From DASUBV01 sp035763085 (GTDB taxonomy: Bacteria > Actinomycetota > Actinomycetes > Streptosporangiales > Streptosporangiaceae): a stretch of DNA of 15,927 nucleotides. This document shows, one piece after another, positions 6,234 to 12,856 of this stretch (position 1 is its first letter; every line of letters starts with the position of its first letter). The notes under the pieces are model-generated. The model saw nothing but the letters and a program-made list of their open reading frames with translations. It made no database searches and was not told the origin of the DNA. The stretch is from NCBI GenBank assembly GCA_035763085.1, contig DASUBV010000005.1:1-15927 (forward strand), in the 5' to 3' direction. Both the position numbers and the translations under genes were made by a program.

Positions 6234-6764
6234 CTAAGGGAAGACGGTAATAGTGCGGTGGATGGTCATGAGCTGGGTGCCTCCGTCATACAGCGCGACG
6301 TCCTGAGAACGGCGGCCCGGGTCGGTGGGGTTGGCCTGCCAGGCGATCCAGATGGTGAACGGCACCCCGGCGGCCAGCCTCCCGAAGCCCAGGATCTGCC
6401 AGTGGCCATGAGCTGTCTGGCTGACAGGCTGTGGTGCCAGCGCGTTCAGGGTCATGCCCCGGAACCAGCCGTTATCCAGGTACAGCTGGGCATCGGGCAG
6501 CGCGCGCCGCGGCGTGATCCTGATCTCGGTCGTGAAGACCAGCCCGCCGCGCACGTGCGCCGGGGTGCTCACCAGCACCGATGCCGCCGGGCCTGCCGTC
6601 GTGTCCGGGCTGGTGTGCTGGCCGAAGACGTTGACCAGGCCCAGGATAGGCACGGCTGCCAGCAGGACCAGGGCCGCCCGCCGCCACCAGACGTGCCGCG
6701 CCCGCCCGGCGAGATCCTGATGCCGGGCCCGGTCAATGCCCAGCGGCGCATTGCTGTCAGCCAT
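6234..6764 (-). CDS. Single-pass membrane protein with extracytoplasmic domain, partner of DUF421
   Basis: I do not recognise a named family. The 176-residue product has a basic N-terminus (RARHVWWRRA), one transmembrane segment at about residues 29-48 and a beta-rich extracytoplasmic domain (for example AQLYLDNGWFRGMTLNALAP and VPFTIWIAWQANPTDPGRR). ATG 6764 is chosen because GGGGAG lies a suitable distance upstream and the protein then begins with a sensible inside-positive anchor; the frame stays open to 6995, but that stretch is low-complexity and is the divergent promoter region. Its TAG is two bases before the DUF421 start, which implies that the two work together in the membrane. No Cys is present in the outer domain. 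Confidence 0.8.
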   Translation of the reverse strand: MADSNAPLGIDRARHQDLAGRARHVWWRRAALVLLAAVPILGLVNVFGQHTSPDTTAGPAASVLVSTPAHVRGGLVFTTEIRITPRRALPDAQLYLDNGWFRGMTLNALAPQPVSQTAHGHWQILGFGRLAAGVPFTIWIAWQANPTDPGRRSQDVALYDGGTQLMTIHRTITVFP

Positions 6765-6910
6765 CGCCTGTTCTCCCCGCCAGCACATTGCGGTCAGGCT
6801 GCAACTAGGCCGGGACACTACAGCGCCCGGCATTCCGCAGCACGCCGCCACGCCCGGAAGCCCGGCAGGCCATGGGTCTCTCCGCCTCCCGCATCGGCTT
6901 GCGCGGGCGC

Positions 6911-6935
6911 GTTTGGCCTCGTCACCCCCGGGAAG
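6911..6935 (+). promoter_or_regulatory. Candidate stress-sigma promoter GTTT-N15-GGGAAG before the DUF7218-like gene
   Basis: GTTT 6911-6914, a 15-bp spacer and GGGAAG 6930-6935 lie in the 234-bp divergent region 6765-6998. The predicted start near 6942 gives a leader of about 57 bases with a good ribosome binding site (GGAAGGGGA). For the minus-strand membrane protein gene I found no convincing promoter in the same region. Confidence 0.35.
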
Positions 6936-6998
6936 CCAGGGCTTACAGAGCAGCCCGAGCCCGGTCCGAGGGCTCCGGCGCACGGAAGGGGACACGCG

Positions 6999-7256
6999 AT
7001 GCCCAGGGCCCAGATTAAGGATGAGAAGACCTACCAGAAGCTGCGCGACCGCGGCGAGAGCAAGCAGAAGGCGGCGCGGATCGCCAACGCCGCGGCCGGC
7101 AGTTCCCGCCGTCAGGTCGGCAAGAAGGGCGGCAAGAGCCCTTCCTATGACGACTGGTCCAAGGCTGACCTAGTCAAGCGGGCCAAGGTCATTGGCATCA
7201 GGGGACGGTCCGCCATGAATAAGTCCCAGCTAGTCGATGCGCTGCGCAACCATTGA
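6999..7256 (+). CDS. DUF7218 / Rho-N-like small basic protein
   Basis: The 85-residue, lysine/arginine-rich protein begins MPRAQIKDEKTYQKLRDRGES and continues with KQKAARIANAAA, then a Gly/Lys linker and SKADLVKRAKVIGIRGRSAMNKSQLVDALRNH. The first half resembles small stress proteins of the DUF7218 type; the last 35 residues have the helix-loop-helix character of Rho termination factor N-terminal or SAP-like nucleic-acid-binding modules. A role in DNA or RNA binding is likely but inferred. ATG 6999 follows GGAAGGGGACACGC, a good ribosome binding site. Length matches known relatives. It is followed by a 62-bp gap with an inverted repeat and then another small gene in the same direction. Confidence 0.8.
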   Translation: MPRAQIKDEKTYQKLRDRGESKQKAARIANAAAGSSRRQVGKKGGKSPSYDDWSKADLVKRAKVIGIRGRSAMNKSQLVDALRNH

Positions 7257-7272
7257 CCGGCGAGGGGTGGCA

Positions 7273-7297
7273 TGACCTGCGGTAACAGGGCAGGTCA
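7273..7297. promoter_or_regulatory. Inverted repeat TGACCTGC-N9-GCAGGTCA (operator or hairpin)
   Basis: Perfect 8-bp arms at 7273-7280 and 7290-7297 flank nine bases in the gap between two small stress-type genes. It could be an attenuator or terminator of the upstream gene, or an operator of the downstream one. A weak GCAT-N14-GGGCAG element (7270-7293) overlaps the repeat, so an operator covering the promoter of the 76-aa gene is attractive but unproven. Confidence 0.5.
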
Positions 7298-7318
7298 CTG
7301 ACTTGAGAGGAGGTCGTC

Positions 7319-7549
7319 ATGACCATCGGCGAAGGTGGCGTGGTGACTGGCACCAAGGACAAGGACTACGACCTGATCTGGTACGTGGAGGCCTGCCTGA
7401 GCAATGCGCTGCGCCTGGAGACCTACATCCACGATGCCAGCCAGCAGGGCGACTCCGAGCTCGCCGAGTTCTTCAGGAAAGCGCAGGCAGATAGCCGCAA
7501 GGGAGCCGACCTCGGCAAGCAGATGCTGCGCTCGCGCATCGCTGCTTAA
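7319..7549 (+). CDS. Small acidic helical protein, function unknown
   Basis: A 76-residue protein: after a Gly/Thr/Lys lead (residues 1-14), DYDLIWYVEACLSNALRLETYIHDAS and DSELAEFFRKAQADSRKGADLGKQMLRSRI form two amphipathic helices, like a minimal ferritin-like or four-helix half-bundle that may dimerise. I recall actinobacterial hypothetical proteins of similar length and pattern but no defined function, and I see no metal-ligand set. ATG 7319 has an excellent ribosome binding site (GAGAGGAGG, six bases upstream). The context of a DUF7218-like protein before it and a small hydrophobic protein facing it fits a stress-response set. Confidence 0.78.
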   Translation: MTIGEGGVVTGTKDKDYDLIWYVEACLSNALRLETYIHDASQQGDSELAEFFRKAQADSRKGADLGKQMLRSRIAA

Positions 7550-7634
7550 GGCATCAGTCAGGGCCAGTGCTCACGGGCGGCGGGTCGCGGGCCTGCAGCG
7601 GGTACTCGCCGCAGGTGACGCCCGCTACCAGGCA

Positions 7635-7672
7635 TCCCTGGCAGGCTGCCGGGAGGCAGCGCCGGCCAGGGA
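7635..7672. terminator. Two-tier hairpin between convergent genes, likely bidirectional terminator
   Basis: The outer arms TCCCTGGC (7635-7642) and GCCAGGGA (7665-7672) pair perfectly over 8 bp, and the inner arms GCTGCC (7645-7650) and GGCAGC (7655-7660) over 6 bp around a GGGA loop. It lies between the 76-aa gene and the convergent hydrophobic peptide gene. No T-tract, which is common in actinobacteria. Confidence 0.7.
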
Positions 7673-7686
7673 ATCGCTCGACTCAG

Positions 7687-7857
7687 CTACCAGCGGTACC
7701 AGCGGCGCCGGCCGCCGGCGGTCTCAGCGGTGCGGAACAGGAAGCCGACCAGCCAGATCACCAGGACGATCAGGGCGATCCACCACAGGAGATGGGCGGC
7801 GAAGCCGAGGCCGCCAAGGAGGAGCGCGAGCAGCAGGACGCCGATGAGGAGCAGCAT
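7687..7857 (-). CDS. 56-aa hydrophobic membrane peptide (lmo0937-like / actinobacterial 'hydrophobic protein')
   Basis: Minus-strand reading from ATG 7857 gives MLLLIGVLLLALLLGG, then GFAAHLLWWIALIVLVIWLVGF, a short linker and a basic, aromatic tail RRRWYRW before TAG. Two transmembrane helices with an AHLLWWIA turn closely resemble the small hydrophobic proteins of Gram-positive bacteria; some relatives are under general stress control (family knowledge, recalled). AAAGGA sits seven bases before the ATG. It faces the 76-aa gene across a strong hairpin and is easily missed because of its size. Biochemical function unknown; location surely the membrane. Confidence 0.85.
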   Translation of the reverse strand: MLLLIGVLLLALLLGGLGFAAHLLWWIALIVLVIWLVGFLFRTAETAGGRRRWYRW

Positions 7858-7888
7858 TGCTGTGTCCTTTCTGAGGGGTGCTGGCTAA

Positions 7889-7912
7889 CTGCCCGCCCCC
7901 GCAGGTCCAAAC
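7889..7912 (-). promoter_or_regulatory. Candidate stress-sigma promoter GTTT-N14-GGGCAG before the hydrophobic peptide gene
   Basis: On the minus strand GTTT (7912-7909), a 14-bp spacer and GGGCAG (7894-7889). The predicted start near 7881 leaves a leader of about 24 bases carrying the AAAGGA ribosome binding site, a very regular layout. Confidence 0.4.
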
Positions 7913-7945
7913 GCCGGGCGTCGCGCCGGGTGAGCACGCAGGCCG

Positions 7946-7951
7946 CACAAT
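7946..7951 (+). promoter_or_regulatory. -10 element CACAAT for a leaderless mRNA
   Basis: CACAAT keeps A2, A4, A5 and T6 of TATAAT and ends six bases before GTG 7958, which has no Shine-Dalgarno sequence. This spacing puts transcription start at the GTG itself, as in the leaderless mRNAs common in actinobacteria. No clear -35 was seen. Confidence 0.4.
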
Positions 7952-7957
7952 GGCCCG

Positions 7958-8956
7958 GTGACTCTTCTGTTGAACACCTCATCAGTAACGGAGCTGCTCG
8001 ACGTCGACGCGGCTCTCGAGCTGCTGGCCGAGGGCTTCCGGACGGCCCCGGCCGAGCCCGCGCCACTGCGGGCCCGCACCGACCTGCCCGGCCCGGGCAC
8101 GGCCACCTGCCTGATGCCCGGCCTGCTCGCCGGGGTGCCCGCCTACACCGTCAAGGTCAACGCCAAGTTCCCCGCCGCCCGGCCCGCGCTGCGCGGCGTA
8201 GTCTGCCTGCACAGCCTGGAGACCGGCGAGCTGCTGGCGCTGGCCGACTCGACGGCCATCACCGCCTGGCGCACCGGGCTGGCCGCCGCGCTGGCGAGTC
8301 ACGTCCTGGCCGATCCCGGTGCGCGGACGGCCGGGTTCGTCGGCGCGGGCGCGCAGGCGCAGCTGACGCTGGCGGGCCTGCGCCGGCTGCGGACCCTGGA
8401 CCGCATCGTGGCCGCCGACCTGGACCCGGCCCGCGCGGCCGCCCTGGTCAGCGAGGACCCGGTCCGGCCCGCCGGAGCGCAGCCGGCCGCGGCCCGGCCG
8501 GGTTCCGGCTCGCCTGTCCCGGCCGGGGACGTGCTGGCCGATGCGCGCGAGGTGGCCGCCGCGGCCGGCATCGTGATCCTGGCGACCTGGTCCCGGCAGC
8601 CGCTGCTGGACGTGGCCGACGTCCGTCCCGGCCAGCACCTGACCACGCTCGGCGCCGACGAGCCCGGCAAGATCGAGCTGTCCGGCGCCCTGCTGGCCGC
8701 CAGCCGGGTGGTCACCGATGACGTGACCCTGGCCGCCAGCGGCGGCGCGCTGGGCAGCGCCGGCCTGGGCCCGGAGGCGGCCGCCGGCACGCTCGGCCAG
8801 GTGCTGCGGGGCGAGATCCCGGCCCGCGCCCCCGGCGGCCGGCCCACCGTGTACGCGCCGGTCGGACTGCCCTGGCAGGACCTGGCGCTGGCCTGGCCCG
8901 TCTACCAGGCGGCCCGGGCCGCCGGCGCGGGCCAGGAGACCGACCTGCTGGCCTGA
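7958..8956 (+). CDS. Ornithine cyclodeaminase / mu-crystallin family protein
   Basis: Members are NAD(P)-dependent enzymes acting on amino acids or imines (ornithine cyclodeaminase, alanine dehydrogenase, ketimine reductases). Seen: substrate-site segment CLMPGLLAG..AYTVKVNAKFP with Lys66 and Lys70, TAWRTGLAAALAS with Arg105, the Rossmann motif GFVGAGAQAQ (127-135), and LGADEPGKIEL, whose Asp234 corresponds to the catalytic Asp of ornithine cyclodeaminase. At 332 aa it has family length; residues about 163-190 are an Ala/Pro/Gly-rich insertion. GTG 7958 is the only sensible start and lacks a ribosome binding site, consistent with leaderless expression. The gene stands alone, so substrate and pathway remain open. 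Confidence 0.9.
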   Translation: MTLLLNTSSVTELLDVDAALELLAEGFRTAPAEPAPLRARTDLPGPGTATCLMPGLLAGVPAYTVKVNAKFPAARPALRGVVCLHSLETGELLALADSTAITAWRTGLAAALASHVLADPGARTAGFVGAGAQAQLTLAGLRRLRTLDRIVAADLDPARAAALVSEDPVRPAGAQPAAARPGSGSPVPAGDVLADAREVAAAAGIVILATWSRQPLLDVADVRPGQHLTTLGADEPGKIELSGALLAASRVVTDDVTLAASGGALGSAGLGPEAAAGTLGQVLRGEIPARAPGGRPTVYAPVGLPWQDLALAWPVYQAARAAGAGQETDLLA

Positions 8957-8978
8957 CCCCCTGGCGCTGGTCACTGGG

Positions 8979-9002
8979 GTGCCCGGCGAACCGCCGGGAC
9001 AC
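8979..9002. terminator. Hairpin between convergent cyclodeaminase and ABC operon, likely bidirectional terminator
   Basis: GTG plus CCCGGCG (8979-8988) pairs with CGCCGGG plus CAC (8992-9002, one bulged A at 8999) around an AAC loop: ten base pairs, nearly all G-C. It lies in the 99-bp gap between the two convergent stops. No T-run. Confidence 0.7.
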
Positions 9003-9055
9003 CGTCAGCGGCGGCTCATCCTCACCCGGCTGGCCGCCCGGCGCGCAGGCGGGGC

Positions 9056-10291
9056 TTACAGGCTCCGCAGCGCCTCGGCCGGGGACAGCCGCGCGGCGCG
9101 CAGCGCCGGCCACAGCCCGGCAGCGGCGCCCAGCGCCACCGCGACCGCCATCGCGCCCAGCAGGTCAGGCAGCGGGACCACCGTGCACCAGTGCCGGGCC
9201 GCGGCGTACACGGTGGTGACGAACCCGCCGGCCACCGCCCCGGCCGCGCCGCCGGCCCCGGCCAGCAGCATGGCCTCGGCCAGGAACTGGACGCCCACGT
9301 GCACCCGGGCCGCGCCCAGCGCCCGGCGCAGCCCGATCTCGCCGCGCCGCTCCAGCACCGAGATGATCATGACGTTGGCGATGCCGATGCCGCCGACCAG
9401 CAGCGCCACCGCACCGAGGCCGACGAGCAGCCCCTGGAACGCCGCCGACGCATCAGCCCGGGCGGTCAGCGCGTCAGCCGGGTCGGTCACCACCACGTCC
9501 TGCGGCGCGGCCGGGTCCACCGTGGCGGGCAGCACGGCCTGCACAGCCGCCACGCTCTGCGGGTCGGTCCGCACGTAGACCTGCACCGGCGAGGTGCTGG
9601 CGTGCAGCAGGCGCCGGGCCACCGGGACGCCGATCAGCGCCGTGCGGTCCAGCTCGGGAGCCAGCGGCAGCCGGGCCATGATGCCGGTCACGGCGAACCA
9701 GTGCCCGCCGAGCCAGACCTGGACCGGCGGGCCTGGCTGGTCGATGCCCAGGGCAGCCGCCGCGTCGGCGCCCAGGACCACGGCGGGATACCGGGCGGTC
9801 GCGGCGGTCAGGAACTGGCCGCTGGCCATCCGCCCCTGCAGGGTGGCCAGCAGGCTGGTGCCTGCCGAGTAGACCGTGATCGCCCCGGTGTCGGCCGCCG
9901 GGATCCGGTCGCTGCGGTAGACCTGCGCGTCTACCTCGCCGATCGCAGAGGCGGCCAGCACCGGGCCGACCCGGCGCGCCATCGCCGGCGCGGTCGCCGG
10001 CAGCGTGACGTCCTGGCCGGTGAGCGACTGGCCGGGCGCGGCGGTGAGCAGGTTGGTGCCCAGCGCGTCGATCTCGGCGACGAGCTGCGCCCGGCTGGAG
10101 GCTGAGATCCCCAGCACGGCCACCATCGTGGCGATGCCGGCCGCCACGCCCGCCGCGGACAGCACCGCCCGCAGCGGCCGGCTGGCCAGGCCCAGCAGGG
10201 CGAGCGGCCCGACATCGGCGGCCCGCAGTCGGCTGGCCGGCCTGCCGCCGCGCGCCGGCCCGGTGCCCGGCGCGGGCCGGGGGCGGCTCAT
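9056..10291 (-). CDS. MacB-like ABC transporter permease (FtsX family)
   Basis: This is the membrane component of a MacB-type mechanotransmission ABC system, which couples cytoplasmic ATP hydrolysis to movements of an extracytoplasmic domain to expel drugs, peptides or lipids. Seen: a first transmembrane helix at about residues 43-64, a MacB extracytoplasmic domain from 65 to about 270 (SSRAQLVAEIDALGTNLLTAAPG), then three helices in the FtsX region (LLVGLGAVALLVGGIGIANVM, the ALGAARVHVGVQFLAEA coupling segment, and a C-terminal ALRAARLSPAEALRSL). It contains 411 residues, the usual size for a permease without fused ATPase. ATG 10291 overlaps the ATPase stop by four bases, so the two are translationally coupled. 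Last gene of the operon. Confidence 0.93.
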   Translation of the reverse strand: MSRPRPAPGTGPARGGRPASRLRAADVGPLALLGLASRPLRAVLSAAGVAAGIATMVAVLGISASSRAQLVAEIDALGTNLLTAAPGQSLTGQDVTLPATAPAMARRVGPVLAASAIGEVDAQVYRSDRIPAADTGAITVYSAGTSLLATLQGRMASGQFLTAATARYPAVVLGADAAAALGIDQPGPPVQVWLGGHWFAVTGIMARLPLAPELDRTALIGVPVARRLLHASTSPVQVYVRTDPQSVAAVQAVLPATVDPAAPQDVVVTDPADALTARADASAAFQGLLVGLGAVALLVGGIGIANVMIISVLERRGEIGLRRALGAARVHVGVQFLAEAMLLAGAGGAAGAVAGGFVTTVYAAARHWCTVVPLPDLLGAMAVAVALGAAAGLWPALRAARLSPAEALRSL

Positions 10292-11043
10292 GTCATCCCC
10301 CGCGCGATCGCGCCCGGCGCTGCCGGGCCGGGCACGCCAGGGTCTGGCACCGCGCCGCCGGGCTGGCGGCCTGGCGGGCCATCGCGGACCACCCGGCCAT
10401 CGCGCAGCTCGATCACGCGGGGCATGGCGCGGGCGATCTGCGCGTTGTGGGTGACGACGACGATCGTCGCGCCGCCGGCGTTCAGCTCAGCGAGCAGCGC
10501 CATGATCGCGGCGCCGCTGGCGCTGTCCAGGCTTCCGGTCGGCTCGTCGGCCAGGATGATGGCCGGCCCGGCGGCCAGCGCGCGGGCGATCGCCACCCGC
10601 TGGCACTCGCCGCCCGACAGCTCACCGGGCCGGTGCCGGGCCCGACCCGACAGGCCGACCCGGTCCAGCGCGGCGGCCGCTGCCCGGCGCCGCGCTGCGA
10701 CGGGCACGCCCTGATACAAGAGCCCGCAGGCCACGTTGTCGGCCGCCGACAGGCCCGGGATCAGGAAGAACTGCTGGAAGACGAAGCCGATCCGGCCGCC
10801 GCGCAGCCCGGCCGCCTGCCGGTCCGGCAGGGCGCCGGCCGCGATGCCCGCCACCCGGACGGTTCCCGAGGTCGGGCGCTCCAGCAGCCCGGCGATGGCC
10901 AGCAGGGTGGACTTGCCCGACCCCGACGGCCCGGTCACCGCGGCCATGTCCCCGGTGCCGATCCGGATGCTGACCGATCGCAGCGCCGTGACCGGCGGCG
11001 AGCCGGGATGGACCTTGCTGACCGCGGCCAGCTCGAGCGCCAT
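10288..11043 (-). CDS. ABC transporter ATP-binding protein (MacB/LolD type)
   Basis: Cytoplasmic ATPase subunit of the adjacent permease. All motifs are intact: Walker A GPSGSGKST (residues 38-46), Q-loop Gln90 in FVFQQFF, signature ELSGGECQRVAIARAL (141-156), Walker B IILADEPTGSLD (162-173) and the switch His199. The core resembles LolD/MacB enzymes; a 40-residue Pro/Gly-rich tail follows, which is longer than usual. ATG 11043 is preferred for the MALEL.VSK start; an alternative GTG 11052 overlaps the adaptor stop as GTGA and adds three residues. The frame stays open far upstream to 12294, but that is only antisense or out-of-frame reading of the adaptor. The 3' end overlaps the permease ATG by four bases. 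Confidence 0.95.
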   Translation of the reverse strand: MALELAAVSKVHPGSPPVTALRSVSIRIGTGDMAAVTGPSGSGKSTLLAIAGLLERPTSGTVRVAGIAAGALPDRQAAGLRGGRIGFVFQQFFLIPGLSAADNVACGLLYQGVPVAARRRAAAAALDRVGLSGRARHRPGELSGGECQRVAIARALAAGPAIILADEPTGSLDSASGAAIMALLAELNAGGATIVVVTHNAQIARAMPRVIELRDGRVVRDGPPGRQPGGAVPDPGVPGPAAPGAIARGMT

Positions 11044-11048
11044 CGTCC

Positions 11049-12146
11049 TCACTGGGCCACCACCACCGTGGTGCCCGCCCTGATCCCGGCGCCGCTGACC
11101 TGGACCCGCCCGCCGGCGAACAGTCCGGTGGTCACGCCCACCAGGTGGTGCCCGCCGCCGGGCCGCTCGATTTCCAGCCCGTAGCCGCCGCCCGCCAGGG
11201 CGAGCAGCGCCGACACCGGGACGGCCAGGACATGCCGCGCCGACTGCACGGTCAGCGCCACCTGGACCGGCACGCCGCTGCTGGTGCCGGTCGCGGCCGG
11301 GCGCCGCGGCGTCACGGTCAGCACCCCGGTGGTGCCGGCCGGCAGCCCGCTCGTGCCCGCCCGGCGGGCGGCTCCGCCCGCCCCGGCCGGGCCCGCCGCC
11401 GGGGCCGGCCCCACCGCGGTGACGGTGCCGGGCGTGCGGCGCTGGGACGGCAGCACGATCGTCACCCGCTGGCCGGTGCCGACCCGCGGCAGGTCCGGGC
11501 TGACCGGCACCGTCACGACCCGCCGGTCGGTGCTGACCTGATACGGCACCTGGCCGGGAGTCGCATCGGATCCGGGGGCGACACTGAGCGCGCCAACCCG
11601 GACCGGGCCGGGCAGGAACACCACCTGGCCCAGCCCGACCTGGCCGGTGACGGGCCAGCCCTCGGCCGCCTGCCAGCGCCGGACCGCGGCAGAGGTGGCC
11701 AGGTCGAGCTGGCCGGTGGGCGCGGTCAGCAGCCCGGCCGCATCGCCAGCCGCGATGAGGCCGGCCTGCAGCTCCCGGACGTCGGGGCCGGCGGTCATGC
11801 CGGGCGCGAACGGCCGCCAGGCCGGCACCCGGCCGGCCAGCAGGATCACCGGCTGGCCGTTCACCCGGTACAGCGCGTGGCCCGGCCGGATGACGGTGCC
11901 CGGTTCCGGCAGCGCGGTGTAGATGCCGGGCAGCCGGTTGATGACCGGCCGGGCCGGGGCGTAGCCCAGCGTGCCGCCGGCCAGCACCGACGTCGACAGG
12001 GTCGTCCGGACCACCGTCGCCGTACTGACCCGCGGCCCGGCCGCGGCCGCCGGCGCGGCGGCGCCGCCGCGCACCGCCACCGCCGCGACCGCGCCGGCCA
12101 CCGCTGCGCCGGCCAGCGCCGCCGAGGCGGTGATGCGGCGCCTCAC
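11049..12146 (-). CDS. MacA/HlyD-like periplasmic-type adaptor with peptidoglycan-binding-like domain
   Basis: Such adaptors are membrane-anchored, extracytoplasmic partners of ABC efflux systems; actinobacterial versions often hold a PG_binding_1-like insert. Seen: a signal-anchor at about residues 7-27, VLAGGTLGYAP and a barrel-sandwich half near 50-105, a peptidoglycan-binding-like helical module at about 117-175 (GPDVRELQAGLIAAG and DLATSAAVRRWQAAEGWPVTG), then beta-barrel segments (RVVTVPVSPDLPRVGTGQRVTIVLP) and a C-terminal VQVALTVQSARHVLAVPVSALLAL plus GRVQVSGAGIRAGTTVVV domain typical of MacA. Residues 245-285 form an Ala/Gly/Pro-rich linker. GTG 12146 overlaps the lipoprotein stop by four bases. 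Operon and architecture indicate export, with substrate unknown. Confidence 0.88.
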   Translation of the reverse strand: MRRRITASAALAGAAVAGAVAAVAVRGGAAAPAAAAGPRVSTATVVRTTLSTSVLAGGTLGYAPARPVINRLPGIYTALPEPGTVIRPGHALYRVNGQPVILLAGRVPAWRPFAPGMTAGPDVRELQAGLIAAGDAAGLLTAPTGQLDLATSAAVRRWQAAEGWPVTGQVGLGQVVFLPGPVRVGALSVAPGSDATPGQVPYQVSTDRRVVTVPVSPDLPRVGTGQRVTIVLPSQRRTPGTVTAVGPAPAAGPAGAGGAARRAGTSGLPAGTTGVLTVTPRRPAATGTSSGVPVQVALTVQSARHVLAVPVSALLALAGGGYGLEIERPGGGHHLVGVTTGLFAGGRVQVSGAGIRAGTTVVVAQ

Positions 12147-12811
12147 GGTCCGGTCCCGTTGTCGCTGACGCCGGGCGGCAGCAGGTGGCGGCAGGCCCGG
12201 TCGGCCGCCCGGAACTGCGGCGAGTAACGGCCGAATGAGCTGGTGATGCCCCGCACGCGGCCCAGGTTGAGCTCGCCGTCGGGGGTGGGGTCAAGCATGC
12301 TGATGTCGTGGCCGCGCATGCACTGCGCGTACCGGGTCAGGGCGGGCAGGTGGCGCGCCGCCCAGGACTGCGCGCCGGCCTGCTTGGCCGCGACGACCGG
12401 CTGGATGAAGTGCTGACAGGCCCGGTAGCCGGCCGCGGTGGCCGGCGTATGCGGGGGAATGTCGACCGACAGCCCGGAATGCCCCGCCCGGTGAAACGGG
12501 TCGGGCATCTGGACGCCATGGCTGCGCATGCAGCGGGCGAAGCTAATCATGTCCCGGTCGCTCTGCTGCTCCGTCAGCGCCCCGGCCGCCCGCGTGCTGC
12601 CGGGGTGGCCGGGCAGGCTGGCGACCGGCGTGTCGCCCGAATGCGGGTGCCCCGGCGATGAGCAGCCGGCCGTCAGGATCACGGCCAGCGCGGCCAGCGT
12701 GCCTGCGGTGCCCGCGAGGGCGGCGCGGCGGGCCGGGGCCCCGCTGCATGGTCGCCGGACGGCGGGGGCCCGGCCGCGCAGCCGCCTGATGGCAGTGCTC
12801 GGTGTCATCAC
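12143..12811 (-). CDS. Secreted lipoprotein with duplicated CMRxH module, first gene of the efflux operon
   Basis: The 222-residue product has a long basic N-terminus, a hydrophobic stretch (31-48) and the lipobox LTAGC with lipidated Cys50, so it is anchored outside the membrane. The mature part holds two similar halves: FARCMRSHGVQMPDP (91-105) with a later Cys132, and YAQCMRGHDISMLDP (161-175) with a later Cys207. The CMRxHG..PDP pattern recurs in actinobacterial lipoproteins of unknown function. The start is GTG 12811 or adjacent ATG 12808, both well placed after GAAGGAGG. Its stop overlaps the adaptor start as GTGA, so it is translated together with the transporter and may be a substrate-capture or sensory accessory (inference). 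Confidence 0.85.
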   Translation of the reverse strand: MMTPSTAIRRLRGRAPAVRRPCSGAPARRAALAGTAGTLAALAVILTAGCSSPGHPHSGDTPVASLPGHPGSTRAAGALTEQQSDRDMISFARCMRSHGVQMPDPFHRAGHSGLSVDIPPHTPATAAGYRACQHFIQPVVAAKQAGAQSWAARHLPALTRYAQCMRGHDISMLDPTPDGELNLGRVRGITSSFGRYSPQFRAADRACRHLLPPGVSDNGTGP

Positions 12812-12856
12812 TAGCTGCCTCCTTCTGGCCGCCCGCGGTGTGGCGGCATCACGGCA

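Noticed and set aside
6765..6995. N-terminal extension of the one-TM membrane protein to 6995
   Set aside because: Low-complexity sequence without a good ribosome binding site, lying in the divergent promoter region; ATG 6764 has GGGGAG upstream.
7567..8721. 384-codon plus-strand frame overlapping the cyclodeaminase-family gene
   Set aside because: Different frame from a clear enzyme; Arg/Pro/Gly-rich, no motif, and opposite the hydrophobic peptide gene at its start.
7982..8974. 330-codon minus-strand frame
   Set aside because: Antisense shadow of the cyclodeaminase-family gene.
11145..12227. 360-codon plus-strand frame
   Set aside because: Antisense shadow of the adaptor; Arg/Gly/Pro-rich with no domain.
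11044..12294. Upstream part of the 668-codon frame that contains the ABC ATPase
   Set aside because: Out-of-frame reading of the adaptor and lipoprotein genes; the ATPase proper begins at MALEL (11043).
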